DNA of 64,000 nt from Nymphaea colorata (Eukaryota; Streptophyta; Magnoliopsida; Nymphaeales; Nymphaeaceae): assembly GCF_008831285.2 (NCBI RefSeq), contig NC_045140.1, positions 20,458,370-20,522,369 on the forward strand, in the 5' to 3' direction. The notes below the pieces were generated by a model. That model saw only the letters and a program-made list of their open reading frames with translations, had not been told where the DNA came from and searched no databases. Positions 1-10,849 of this stretch are shown here, one piece after another. Position 1 is the stretch's first letter. Each line of letters opens with the position of its first letter. Made by a program: the position numbers and the translations under genes.

Positions 1-3000
1 ACTGCTAACATGAAAAGGAAGAAAATGTGGAAAAAGAGATGAAACGAACAAGGACCGGATGCAACTCGAACATATCTGATGGTTTTAGACTTCAGACTTC
101 AGTATTTAGAATATCCATCCTTCTTGCTGCCTAAAAATCTGTTCCATTGTATGGGAAATGGGTCCTGCTTAATATATGTGAGAGAGAGAGAGAGAGAGAA
201 AGTAGAATTCAATATATAAGTTCCTAAATTTTTCAGCAAAACTCTTTTGTATTTTTCTATAAGAACTTGATTCTTATTGGAACAATAGGAAAAACGAAGA
301 TGCCATCCACCATCGTCTGCCCATGTGTGACTGGCTGGGAGAGACACGACCAAAATGAGAGATGTCTCCCTTCCATGAACCTTCTCATCTCTTCAGTATT
401 GAATGATAATTCTGGAAGTTGTTCTTCATACCATGTGAAGGTGAAGAAGACACTTGGGTTGTTAAATCACGCTATCATAATCAGTGGGTCTCTTGCTTAA
501 AGCCTATGTGTCATCCACAGCTTGTCCCCCGAAAATACAAATGCCAATCCTTTTTTCCCTGGTTATGAAACATGGCGCCTGACCATTTTTCAAATTCTGC
601 AAAATTAAATGTAGATAATCTTTTCGAAACTTTTTAATGAAATCACTAAGATTTTAATAATAACAAGCACGACCGTTTTTTCATCATCAAAGAGCCTTTA
701 GATGTGTCGGCAATGTAATTGTGCAGTCAAAATAGCAACGACCAAAATTTGGCATAGGCTACATAAGCATGAACCGAATCATGTTTTCCATGTCAAACGG
801 TCGGTCGACAGAGAACTGATAAAATAAAAATGCATAATAAAATTTGGAGACAAGAAGTTCCCTAAATACAAGAACTAACCTCAAAAACAAAATAGAAAAT
901 ACAAGACAACACAAGTGAGAGAAAGAAAAGTTACAACTTTCAATTTGATGTGGAAAATTCAACTTACTGATGGGCCACAATGTTTCAGCAATGGCTGTGA
1001 ATTCAACACTTTTCATGGATATGAATTCAACGACTAAGGTTATTAAGCACCGGAATAGTCTCTCTCCTCATTGTGGCGCACAACCATGTGTTTCAGAAAT
1101 GGTAGCCTCTAACCTACAAGATATTTGGAGGGCGCATCCGGAGCTCACCTTAAATTCACTGTGTCATCAAACTTCTGATCTTAAGATCATAAATTTGAGA
1201 TTCCTTTTGTTCACCAAATATTTGGATCTCTAGCCGAAACATGTGGCTTCAGATCTATAGATTAAGGAGACACGAATTTTGGTTCATATAATTGATGCAT
1301 CTTTCGAACCAAGAGTGTAAAATCCTTGCCGAAAGCCATGAACCTGAGATCTAAGCCATGCAAAATACGGCGTTGGTGTCGCATAGAGAAGTAAATTCCC
1401 GGTTCAGATACAGGGACTCAAAAATGGATTTCATCATTTTTCCTATCATGTTCTCAACTCTGATTTACACTGGTGATATTTGAGACATTGAAAGCAGGAT
1501 TGCAAGCGGTCGAAAGCTGGCATAAAGATATTGTTGATTTCTCATATACAGAAGCAAATTTTGATCTGAACTCTCCTGCATTTTGATGTCAATATCTAAT
1601 TCCATCTGTTTCCAACCCAAGTGGGAAAGTAAAGTGGCTTTTCAGCTTAGTCTCCCTTTAACTTTGAAGAACATTGAATGCCAAGCAACCGACCTAGAAT
1701 TTTATAAGACCCTGCTTTTTTCTTTTCCTTCTCTCTTTTCATCAATAATTTTTTGCAAGGTTTCGATTTCATTTTCTTGCTGCTTTACATTCTTTCATTA
1801 CTATTTTGATTTGAATAATACGAAACAGAATCATGGAACCGCCCTTATAATTTGTAAACAAACCCCATTTTTATCGAATTCAGAGCCAAATTTTCATTGT
1901 TTAAGTTGATAATTGGATCATTCCAACCTATTCAAATCAGCTCTTTAGGAACATTGAATGCCAAGCAAGCGACCTAGAATTTTATAAGACCTTGCTTTTT
2001 TCTTTTCCTTCTATCTTTTCATCAATAACTTTTTCCAACATTCAATTTCATTTTCTTGCGGCTTCACATTCTTTCATTACTATTTTTATTATAATAATAC
2101 GAAGTCGAATTGATGGAACCGCTCCTATAATTTGTAAACAAACCCCATTTTTATCGCCTACCTGCCAAAAAAGCAACAAACACCTTGGCTGATCGAATTC
2201 ACAGCCAAATTTCATTGTTTAAGTTGATAGTTGTATCATTCCAACGTATTCAAATCAGCTCCTTAGGAAAAAATCCATTTTTTTTTTTGAACAATTATTA
2301 AATAATGTCAAGAGATGCTACAGAACTGTTTCAATTTTGAGGATTCGAATCTAACTCCTAGCCGGCGATGGGGTTTGGTTGCAACACTTTCTCATTTAAT
2401 TGAGATCAATAAGTGGGTGTAGTTCATCTTAGGCCAGTGGCTGGCACTTTACTTTCACTTTATTATATGGGTGCATTAAAATGATTGCTGGTGAAGTTGG
2501 AATTTTCTGAAGGAAATCGTTAAATATTGACGAAAATCAAGGAAGAAAAGCCGGGTCCTGTGAAAGAGGATTGTTTTTAGTCCGTACCCATATTCTCTAA
2601 GCCACATGGCCTCATATTTTTTTTTTTTTGGGCATGAAAGCTTCGGAAGATGCCCAGAGGAATCGATGTCCAAGAGTTTGGGCATCATCATCCTCTTGTC
2701 CTTATTCCATTTCCCTTTCAGGATTGGAAATATTGTTTGCCATGGAACCATAATTCACTTTCCATGGAATCTTAATGACTTAGAATGAAGGAAGAACGGT
2801 GAACAAGTAAAAAACAAAAATGTGGCACTCTCAACTAAGGATGTCCATAATATTTCATGCTTGCCCGATTGGGGAGCCAAATCTGGCTTTGTTTGGCTCG
2901 AAACATTTTCATTGTTTCTATTTCTTCCACCGCCAATGCCAAATCAGCATTGGCGGTTCTTTCGAGGACAAGGACCTGTTTTCCTAAAAAAAAATAAAAA

Positions 3001-5046
3001 TTTAAAACTTTACATATATATTTTGAAAAAATTCATGTATTATATTTTGGTTTCTGTCAAAATTTTAAAACTATAATTCGACCTTTTTCATGAAAAATTC
3101 TTAGTTTACCTTTATGATATGCATGATCTTAGATATGGACAATTCTTCTCTATATTGTTTAATTCTATATTGTTTAATGATATGTTTTCTTTGCGCATTG
3201 GAAAAAAAAAAAAAAAAACTGATCCAGTCAAACCTCCATGGCCGCCTAGAACTAGAGTAGTTTGAATGTAACGCCGGATCTGAACATATTCGATTGATCT
3301 CTGATTCAATTTGAGAAAACTGAGTCTTAGTTGGAATTTGAATGGTAAACTCATTGAAGTCCGGTCTGGCTGGACCTGACCGGTTGTTGCCTGGATCCAA
3401 CCAGAGGCCATCTCGCTTGCAAGTAAAAATGAAGGGTCAAACTGGCTGTAATTTCTTTCACGTGTCTGCGCCTTGTGTATGCATTCTTTTTTAACATATG
3501 TGCAACCATTGTCAACCAAAGAGCTGTCCATTGCACTTTTATAGTTTTCCTTTAGTGGATAAATTTAATGTAGGGTAGGGACTAAGCAACAAAACTTAGC
3601 TGTGAAGGAAGCGTTTTTTAGAAAGGTAGTACGTTTGGCGCATTTTTTAACCCTATTGTTTGACATTTAATTAACACACATTCAGGGCAAGGTGAAGCAA
3701 TAAAGTAGAGAGAGAAAGAAAGAGAGCCGATAAAATGAGAATATATAACAAAATTACAAAAACAATCTACAAAAAATAAACCACAAAAAAAGAAGCAGGA
3801 AGAAGAAATGAAAGAGAGAGAATGTGTGTTTCGAGGAAATCTCAGCATTGAGTAAGAGCCAAAGTCTCTCCTCTTTTTCTTAGGGTCCACAATGTTTTTG
3901 GTGTCTCATGATAATATTTTTACTATATGCTTTAACTTGTGTATATCGGTGCTTTTATTTTTTCAGCAAAAGAATTGACACCAAAGAGTTTTTGAAATGA
4001 AAACAACAAGATGAAAAAACAACAAGATATGAAAAACCTGGAGACTACAAGATTTTTCAACATTGGGTTGCTGCCAAGTTCTGAATTTGGAAGCCTGATT
4101 TCGTAGAAGGTTCGAGTTTTTTAACTGGGTTTTAACTTGGTTTTATTTATCAGCAATTTTCGTGTTTTTTGATAGCATTTTTCTATGAGAGGACGCTCGA
4201 TGTGATGGTTAAACTGTCAATCTCTTCATCGACTTGAATAGCTTGATTAGGAGGTCAACTTTATCCTCATAAAAAATGGTTTACAGCTCTCAATTGATTG
4301 AATGGAATCACTGTTAAGCACTGAAAAGATCTTTATTTGATCATGCAAAGACCGAAGATGTCAGTAATAAGCAGTCGTAGATCAATTCCATAACGCTAGA
4401 ATTTTGTGACTCGGACCCTTCACCAAAATGATGATCTGGATCACAGATTTGATATTTCTCAATATTTAAAATTTCATTTCTGCAGTTACGGTTTAGTTTA
4501 TATATATATATATATTAAAATTTGGCAATGCATATACTAATTTAGCGTTTTATCTCCATTTCCACACGAAAAAGAAAAACAAAACTTAAAAGTTACTCGG
4601 TTAGGACGCCAACTCACCAACTTTGCACGTCACGGAAAGGGTCGCGCCCATCTAACCAAACGTTTCACCAAGGGAGTTGTATCGGTTGGAAAAACTCGGC
4701 TTTGTGGGAGTCGTATCATCGTTCCATATCAAGTTAAAACACATTCTCATAATAGAAAATCACAAAACAAAGTTCCATTAGCTTTCCCCTTTCTTTTTTC
4801 CATAGTGAAAGACATATCTGATTTTATTTTTCTCTTTTCATCCTGCCGAAAGCGAGTTCGTAGCTGTAAGTTTGAAGAAAAATCAGGATTTTCGTATCCG
4901 ATTCGATCGGTTCCAGAAAACCGGTTTGAGACGAGACGGGGGCCATCGGTTTGACAACGGAAACGGTTTTAGGGTTTGCTAGGTCATGCCGTGTGTCCCT
5001 GCGCAGGGCCACCGCCTTTCAAGTTTTCAAAGGGTTGATTGGGATT
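1..5046. other. Gene-poor intergenic region
   Basis: I see no recognisable protein in this stretch. The open frames are short, AT-rich and resemble nothing I know. It holds a (GA)n run at 180-199, a diverged tandem duplication at 1671-2268, poly(A)/poly(T) tracts near 2280, 2620 and 3200, and a (TA)n run near 4500-4515. The longest minus-strand frame (3112-3531) runs into a poly-lysine/poly-phenylalanine artefact of the A-tract and is not called a gene. Confidence 0.6.
1671..2268. repeat. Diverged tandem duplication, two units of about 280 and 318 bp
   Basis: Unit 1 (1671-1950) and unit 2 (1951-2268) both begin with ACATTGAATGCCAAGCAA and both end near CAAATCAGCTC(C/T)TTAGGA. The units align along their length with scattered substitutions. 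Unit 2 carries an extra stretch of about 40 bp near 2157-2195. The apparent open frames at 1583-1909 and 1992-2192 are the same frame in the two units and simply reflect the duplication. Confidence 0.85.
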
Positions 5047-5059
5047 GTTAGCTAATCGC

Positions 5060-5128
5060 AACCGCCGCTTCCGCCCATAAAAGGCCGCCTTCTCCCCCCG
5101 TCCATCGCAAACAAGAAGAATAACCTAG

Positions 5129-5162
<34 letters not shown>

Positions 5163-5174
5163 CGCTCTGCGGCC
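5060..5174 (+). promoter_or_regulatory. Core promoter and 5' UTR of the PNRC-like gene
   Basis: A TATA-like CATAAAAGG lies at 5076-5084, about 90 nt before the start codon. It is followed by a pyrimidine-rich leader with a (CT)n tract at 5131-5159. CT-rich leaders just downstream of the TATA box are common in plant promoters. The transcription start itself cannot be seen. Confidence 0.5.
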
Positions 5175-5696
5175 ATGTCTGCCGTTGTCTTGAGATCGCA
5201 GGATTGCCTGGCGGATAGATTCGGGAAGTTGTCGATGGGCTGCCTTTCTCGGACGCCCAAGACCGGGCGGAATCGCCCTAGATCAGGCCGGAGAAAACGC
5301 AGCCCGGCGAAGTCGGATGGGAAGGACTCCTTGACGGTGAAATTTCCGGCCGCTAACCTGGTTATGGAGAGAGTTCACATCTTGAAACGGGGCGAGGCGT
5401 TGAGATACGAAGGTTCCAAGGCGGAGGAGAAGCGGCGGGCGGACGGCGATTTCCTTGTCTGCTCGACGGAGAGGATCGGGCCGGAACCCGAGTTGGTTCC
5501 CAGGAAGATCCGGCTGCCGGATATCAAGACGGGACGCCTTTCTGTGGACAGTTCGGGCCCTTACGCAGGGACTGCGTTCGAGTCGTCCCCCTCGCCGAGC
5601 TCCCTGCCTCTCCCGGCGTTTTGCAGGAAGACGAAGTCCAGATCCGAAGAAATGGCGACTAAGGATATTCGCCGGATGTTGCAGCTCGATTTCTAG
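5175..5696 (+). CDS. PNRC-like plant nuclear protein, intronless, 173 aa
   Basis: This is a complete single-exon frame with much higher GC than its surroundings. The N-terminal third is strongly basic (Arg/Lys-rich at residues 28-48), fitting a nuclear localisation signal. A central block, NLVMERVHILKRGE (61-74), is followed by a Ser/Pro motif ending SLPLPAFC (about 138-150) and a conserved-looking C-terminal helix, ATKDIRRMLQLDF (161-173). This arrangement resembles plant proteins grouped with the PNRC (proline-rich nuclear receptor coactivator) motif, whose animal and yeast relatives bind the decapping cofactor Dcp1 through a short proline motif. That role is inference here. The ATG at 5175 is the first in frame after the TATA-like box and CT leader. 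Overlapping minus-strand frames are GC-rich shadows. Confidence 0.8.
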   Translation: MSAVVLRSQDCLADRFGKLSMGCLSRTPKTGRNRPRSGRRKRSPAKSDGKDSLTVKFPAANLVMERVHILKRGEALRYEGSKAEEKRRADGDFLVCSTERIGPEPELVPRKIRLPDIKTGRLSVDSSGPYAGTAFESSPSPSSLPLPAFCRKTKSRSEEMATKDIRRMLQLDF

Positions 5697-5720
5697 AAGG
5701 GGATCGTTGGTGTTGGTGGT

Positions 5721-5816
5721 CAATTGGGTGGCCAATCGTTGATGTTCGGGGACAATTGGGTGGCCAATCATTGATGTTCGGAGACAATTGGGTAGCCAAT
5801 CGTCGATGTTCGTGGA
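5721..5816. repeat. 32-bp minisatellite, three units
   Basis: Three consecutive 32-bp units at 5721-5752, 5753-5784 and 5785-5816 share CAATTGGGTGGCCAATCG and GATGTTCG with a few substitutions. A partial fourth unit begins at 5817. The array starts 24 nt after the stop codon of the PNRC-like gene, so it probably lies in its 3' UTR. Confidence 0.9.
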
Positions 5817-8028
5817 CGATTGTGGTTCCTACTTTCTTTTGACAACGTTCTCTCGGAACGTTCTCGGTTACGAGTTTCTCCTTTATCTTTTCAACAGGAA
5901 GACTCGGAATGGGATGCAGGAGGGAGTGTGGCTGAAGAAAACTAATTGTCCTCTTACTTAGAGGTTCGATGGTTCTAATCTAGGTTTTTAGGATCTCTCT
6001 CTCTCTCTCTTTCTTTCTCTCTTCTTCGTAGTCGGTGTTGCTGTGAATATATGTTCCACGGAAGCTATGTCTGAGTCGGTGTTGCTAGGCGTGGGGACAA
6101 GATTATGTTAGCGTTTACAGGTCTGATCAGTTTGCTTTAGGGTTCAATATGTTAGGTTGCTAGGGCAATGGTCTCAGTAGTTATATGTCTGAATCAGTAG
6201 GGTGTACGTACCAATAGTTATATGATCTGAATCAGTGGGATGTAAGGATCAATACTGTGGTATAAATAGATGAATTTGTTGATTACTGCTAGCCCTGTTG
6301 CTTGCTCGGTTTTGCTTTCTCTTTTCCCAATTCCGTTTAGCTGTGAGTAAATACAACCGTGAGCGGTGAGAACGCGAAGGAGGTTATGATTGTTTTGTTG
6401 GAAGATGTTTATAGTGAAATATTGGTGCCACAGAACAGAAGTGCAAAGATCCTGAAATTTTCAAAGCGCATATTAGCGCAGGACATCTACCGCGTCGTTG
6501 ATGTTGCTTCGTGAAAGCTAGTTTATTGTCATATCAATGTATAAAGACGCATCGTTGAGCTACAACTTCTCCAAAGATGGAGGGATCTTCTTATGGCACG
6601 TCTCCTTTGTTACGAGGCTGAAACTAATTTGGTATCGCCGTATTCATTATTGCTAGCCATGCCGTGGAAGGACTTCTAAAGTGCCGAAGTTTTTCTCCCT
6701 CTAACGAGGATTCTTCTTTCTTGGATGCACAAAGATTGCCGCTCTTGAGATGGAGGCGTGTGCTTTCCCTGTCAGCCGGAAAATTTCCCGGCTAGAAGGT
6801 ATTATGCTATAAGCCGCGTCCAACCCGAAGACGGCTTCTTGGACCATGGAGACAACCTCTTAGTGGCTAAGAAAGGTATGTTTTGGGTCTTAACTTGACC
6901 TTTCTGCCGTGTAGGCCTGGGTGGTTATTGAGTCCACACGTATATCTGTCGGTGAGGCTTAACTCGTGCTGCTCTGGCTTCTTAGAAAGTGGGTCCTGTC
7001 ACCATTAGTAGTTTACTGCTTTTTACATCCCACGTGACTCCCGAGAAGCACCAGCCATTGATTTCTTTTTGCTGCCGTCTAAGGCCGGGCAAGGCACCTC
7101 ATGTAACATCTGGTGCTGTCAGAGTCTTATCTTTAGTTGTGGAGTGTGATGCGAGGAAAATGGAAAATAAGCATGAAACCAGAGCCAACAAGGCACCTCA
7201 TGCAACGTCCGTTGCTATCAGAGTCAAGTATCTCTTAATTTTGTGGACCGTAATGTGACCAAGTCGGAGAATAAGCACATTAAGTCCGAGCCACCTAATC
7301 TCAACTTCCTCAGGAAGGCAACTACAAGCATTCTAAGCTTGTGTCATGAACATCCCCTGTTGCATAAAATCCTTACATTATGTCTTCGCAAATAAACCAT
7401 CCAATGCGTCTCTGGCATAAAATCCTTAGATAGTGTCCTTGCAAGTGTGCCTTCGAAGCACGCCTTTTGATATTTGAAGTTTTCATTTAATTCTTGGATT
7501 AAGTTTAATGAATGTAAAATGTCTCAAAAGCAAAGTGAGAAAAAAAAAATAAAAGCCATGTTGAGATTAAATTTTGTGAGCTAAGTCCGCTAATTCTAAA
7601 ATGAAAACGTGGTCTGGAAATGATCTACTTCATCTGATATATTTAGTCAAGTTAGATTATTTGTTTTTAAAATCGGATAGGTTTGGTCAAATTACATTTA
7701 TCAAACGTTAGATTTGTGAGAAGCAGAACAATTGCTGACGGGGGGGAGGCTCTTTAGCTTATCCTTGTCATGCATGATCAATGATGAACCGAAACGAGAA
7801 ATCAAAATCTCGATATGCAACGAAGCATATCCTTATAAAAACAGAAATTGGCGCTGTCAACAATCCTATCTTGAACGCACGCATGCACATCCAAATTTTG
7901 AAAAGCTAAGTGTCAACTACCCAAAAGACATGGAGGCACCCATTGTGAATCTGACGGTGGTGGAAATACTAACGATGGCAGGAGAAGAGGTGTCGGTGGC
8001 GAAAATTGCAGACTTGGCTCAACTGCAG
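5817..8028. other. Intergenic region with small degenerate duplications
   Basis: Apart from the 3' flank of the PNRC-like gene, no recognisable product was found in six frames. A CT-rich tract lies at 5995-6022. A diverged tandem duplication of about 99 bp starts at 7091. Near 7365-7440 a shorter motif (CATAAAATCCTTA, then GTGTC or TGTC) occurs twice. The frame at 7732-8148 (+) overlaps the proline-rich gene antisense and looks spurious. Confidence 0.5.
7091..7288. repeat. Diverged tandem duplication, about 99-bp period
   Basis: AAGGCACCTCATG at 7091 recurs at 7190. The following bases correspond position by position: TCAGAGTC, a GTGGA(G/C) block, GAGAATAAGCA-like and AGAGCCA-like blocks. 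Units are roughly 7091-7189 and 7190-7288. Several differences show that the duplication is old. No coding function is evident. Confidence 0.7.
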
Positions 8029-8694
8029 CTACGGGTAAGGTGGCGGGCATTGAACAGTCGCAGACGGCGGTCCTCGAAATGGCGATGGCAGTCCAGAAGG
8101 AAATTTCGGCGATCCAGGGGAAAAATTGGGAAGCAAAGGCAGCGGTAATGGCGGGAGAGTTACGTAAGGCGGCGGTGGTGCTGAGGCGGTTGGCAAGGCA
8201 GCTGGCGATTTTGGTGGTGATATGTTTGAAAGGAAAGGCATGGGCGGCAATGGTGGCAAAGGTACATAAGGCGGTGGCGGTGGTGGCTGCATAGATGACC
8301 GCGACAGTGGTGGAGAAAGATGTGGGAGCAAAGGCCTCGATGGTGGCAGAGGTACGTAAGGTGATGGTGGTGAAGATGGCAGGTGCAAAGGAGACGGAGG
8401 AGATCCCGGTGGCGATACTGTATACGGTGGCGGTGGAACTACATGGCGTCGTGGACGTTGCCGGCGTGGTGGTTGAGGGGAAGGAACAGATGCGATTGGA
8501 AGGGGAGAGGTGGGGAAAGGCCACTGCCCACAGGTCCCAAACAAGTACTGCAGAAGCGGGTCACATACTTGGCTTTCTCCATTTCCTGTCCTTCCTGGTT
8601 GCCTTCCATTTTGCCCATCAACAGCACCGCACTTTAGAAGCAAACAGAAAACTAGTTGGAGGAAAACAGTGTGGTTAGTTCCCTTCTTCTCCAT
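8029..8694 (-). CDS. Secreted proline-rich / extensin-like cell wall protein, 221 aa
   Basis: The frame starts with a typical signal peptide (hydrophobic core at residues 10-21, cleavage likely near 26-28). A small domain follows with two cysteines, C44 and C55 (CX10C), ending in QWPFP. The remaining about 150 residues are Pro/Ser/Leu-rich with repeated PPPPPYVPLPPLP-like blocks and SPP motifs. Proteins of this build are hydroxyproline-rich wall glycoproteins; the Pro residues would be hydroxylated and O-glycosylated. It lacks the Tyr-rich cross-linking SPPPP-YYY repeats of classical extensins. The ATG at 8694 is supported by the signal peptide and a TATA-like box about 55 nt upstream. No intron is needed. 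The exact family is not recognised. Confidence 0.75.
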   Translation of the reverse strand: MEKKGTNHTVFLQLVFCLLLKCGAVDGQNGRQPGRTGNGESQVCDPLLQYLFGTCGQWPFPTSPLPIASVPSPQPPRRQRPRRHVVPPPPYTVSPPGSPPSPLHLPSSPPSPYVPLPPSRPLLPHLSPPLSRSSMQPPPPPPYVPLPPLPPMPFLSNISPPKSPAALPTASAPPPPYVTLPPLPLPLLPNFSPGSPKFPSGLPSPFRGPPSATVQCPPPYP

Positions 8695-10849
8695 CCTTCG
8701 ATAGGATGCCTTTTGCGCATCTTTCCCCTATAGCTTCTCAAATAGACATATATATGCATGCAGACCAAGAATGGCAGTGCATTATATCGATTTCATTTCC
8801 CTATGCCTATAGAGTACTTAATATTCAGATCAGATTATCGACTGAAAAGTCGAGACGAATTTATGAGTTGGTTGGATGGTAGGATTAATTGGTAACTTGT
8901 CTAGTTAAGCGAGCCTCAACAACTCCAGTTACACGCTTTTATTTCAATTTCAATTCCGAGGCGTTCGATTTCTTATATCGATGAACACTTTTTTATTGGG
9001 CTTCATAAAAGGTGGGCGGCAAGTTTGAATCTATGCACTGTCCATTTGTCCTTCAAACAGAACACTTGGAATAATGCATAGGTATTCAGGTTCCATAAAC
9101 TAGTGAAAAGGGTTGACGCGCAGTTCAATTGAGGCCATGCTTTTGTGGATAGTCCCATGCACAGAAGCCCTGTTATCTGATGATACCATTTTGGGGGATG
9201 CGATGTTTCAATGGGCAAAACGAGGTCAGATAGTCTGCCAAATCACGTTATAAAGGATAACCATAACCTCCCAACGAACCTTTTCATGATAAACAGTCTC
9301 CAGAAGAATTCCTACGCATTAAAGTTGCTCCTCCTCGGTAGGTCTCCTCACCTGTACATGGAGAGTTTGCACGAGTGGAGACCGTGCTCTTCATGCGAAG
9401 CCCTCGTGGCTCAGGACATCTGGGCTTTTACACAGTTCTAATCCTAATGAATGGGATAGAGTAAAAGGTTGGTTATTTCTTGTTGTAGATGTGCTTTAAG
9501 ATATTGATCTGGCTGATATACTTAATTTCAGAAGCCATGGTTGACTTTTTAGGTTGCTGCCAATTGATCCATATAAAGGTGATGCATTTGGCAGAGTATA
9601 ATGTTTTGGTCCAGACCTGATGGCTTCTGGTTTGTTTGGCAAAGGGAACAACTACAAATTGTTCCATGAATTTGCTTGAAAAATTGAGGTAGATTTGAAT
9701 CTTCCTAATCTTTGGGCCATATTCATGGGACAGTTACATACTGTCCCATTTGCCTGGTACTTCTAGGGGTTTTCTCCTCTTTCCTATATCAAGGCCAAGT
9801 TTTTTGAGAGGAGAGAATCACAAACATTTGTTTCTGTATAGCTCACCAAAAATCTGAATCTTTCATCTCTAATCGAGACAATGAAAATCTAATAAAGTAT
9901 AATCAATGGATTAACCTATCCTAGTGATAAATGGGCTAAACTTCTCGACAATGCATTCTTAGCATTGGAACTTACGGGCTGTCTACAATTCATCCCCTAC
10001 AGAGCGTTCAGTGAGTTTTAAGGCTTCAGGAAACCGGGAGAGCAAGCTATTACTTTCGGTTCTAAGCATGAGTTTACCTGTTGACCTTTGAAATTGAAAA
10101 TATGAAGCATGAAAGCACTACGAATTGCAAAAGATGAAATGCTAGTGACCAGGATATTTAAGAGACTTCTCACGGATGCACAAACAGGGCGTGAAGCCCC
10201 CATGGACACTACTACTGACGTGCTACAGAAAATATTTCTTCAGGCAATACTGGAAGAGAATCATCTTAATTACTAACGTTGAATAACGAATGCAAGCTGA
10301 AATTGGAAGATAATCTAGTCCATAGATTTCTAAAAGGAAAAGAAAATGAATATGAAACAACTAATCAAAATCAGAAAAAGGAAAAAGTGAATGACCAAAC
10401 GATGCCTTTGTCCCATGCTGGATCTACAGTGTCCTACTCCGTCTGAGTGTCTCGGTTGACTTAACAAACACGCATATGTTCATGTAACACAGCTCATAAT
10501 ATAACACAAAAGGAAAACCCATTTTGTCTAAATATGCCGACAATAAAATAACAGAATACTAGATAAACATATGCACACTTGGAAATAATAACTTCACATT
10601 TATTTTCCTGATGCTGTGCTTTTCTGTCACCGTGACGCTGTGACAGCCACAGGATTGTCCTGACTCCTGTGTACCCCAACTCAACAAACAACTATACTCA
10701 AAAAGGAAAATAATTCATGTCAATATTTTCTACAAACAAGCAGATTGCAATTTCACAAATAGCACATCCAAAAAAGAACACATATGTACTGACCTCTTCC
10801 ATTGTAAAAGAAGTCCATCCTCACAAGCTCTGCCCGTCCATATCATAGA
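8695..10849. other. Intergenic region between the wall-protein gene and the 3' end of ADK5
   Basis: This stretch contains the divergent promoter side of the proline-rich gene and the 3' UTR/terminator of ADK5 (last codon at 10850, minus strand). I see no other recognisable coding exon. The 60-76 aa frames here (for example 9003-9218, 9211-9441, 10494-10691) have no recognisable domain. Confidence 0.5.
8743..8765 (-). promoter_or_regulatory. TATA-like box of the proline-rich protein gene
   Basis: Read on the minus strand, CATATATATG lies about 55 nt before the start codon. It is preceded by CTGCATGCA, which contains the CATGCA (RY-type) element recognised by B3-domain factors in seed-expressed genes. 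The spacing fits a short leader. Regulation by B3 factors is only a possibility suggested by the motif. Confidence 0.4.

Noticed and set aside
2278..2450. Possible minus-strand SINE (GATTCGAATCC-like B box and an A-tract)
   Set aside because: The A and B boxes are too far apart for a tRNA head, and no target-site duplication can be found.
3112..3531. 139-aa minus-strand frame
   Set aside because: It contains a poly-Phe run from an A-tract and has no domain; probably chance or repeat debris.
5283..5771. 162-aa minus-strand frame
   Set aside because: It is antisense to the PNRC-like gene and runs into the minisatellite; GC-rich shadow.
6370..7000. Moderately GC-rich stretch suggestive of a decayed gene
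   Set aside because: All frames contain stops and none gives a recognisable product.
10794..10819. Alternative last exon of ADK5 reading WMDFFYNGR on the minus strand
   Set aside because: It fits the splice phase but has a poor acceptor and needs further exons. The exon at 10850-10874 fits the same phase, has a good CTGCAG acceptor and ends WGFLSNIF-stop, like the family's WGFL-type C-terminus.
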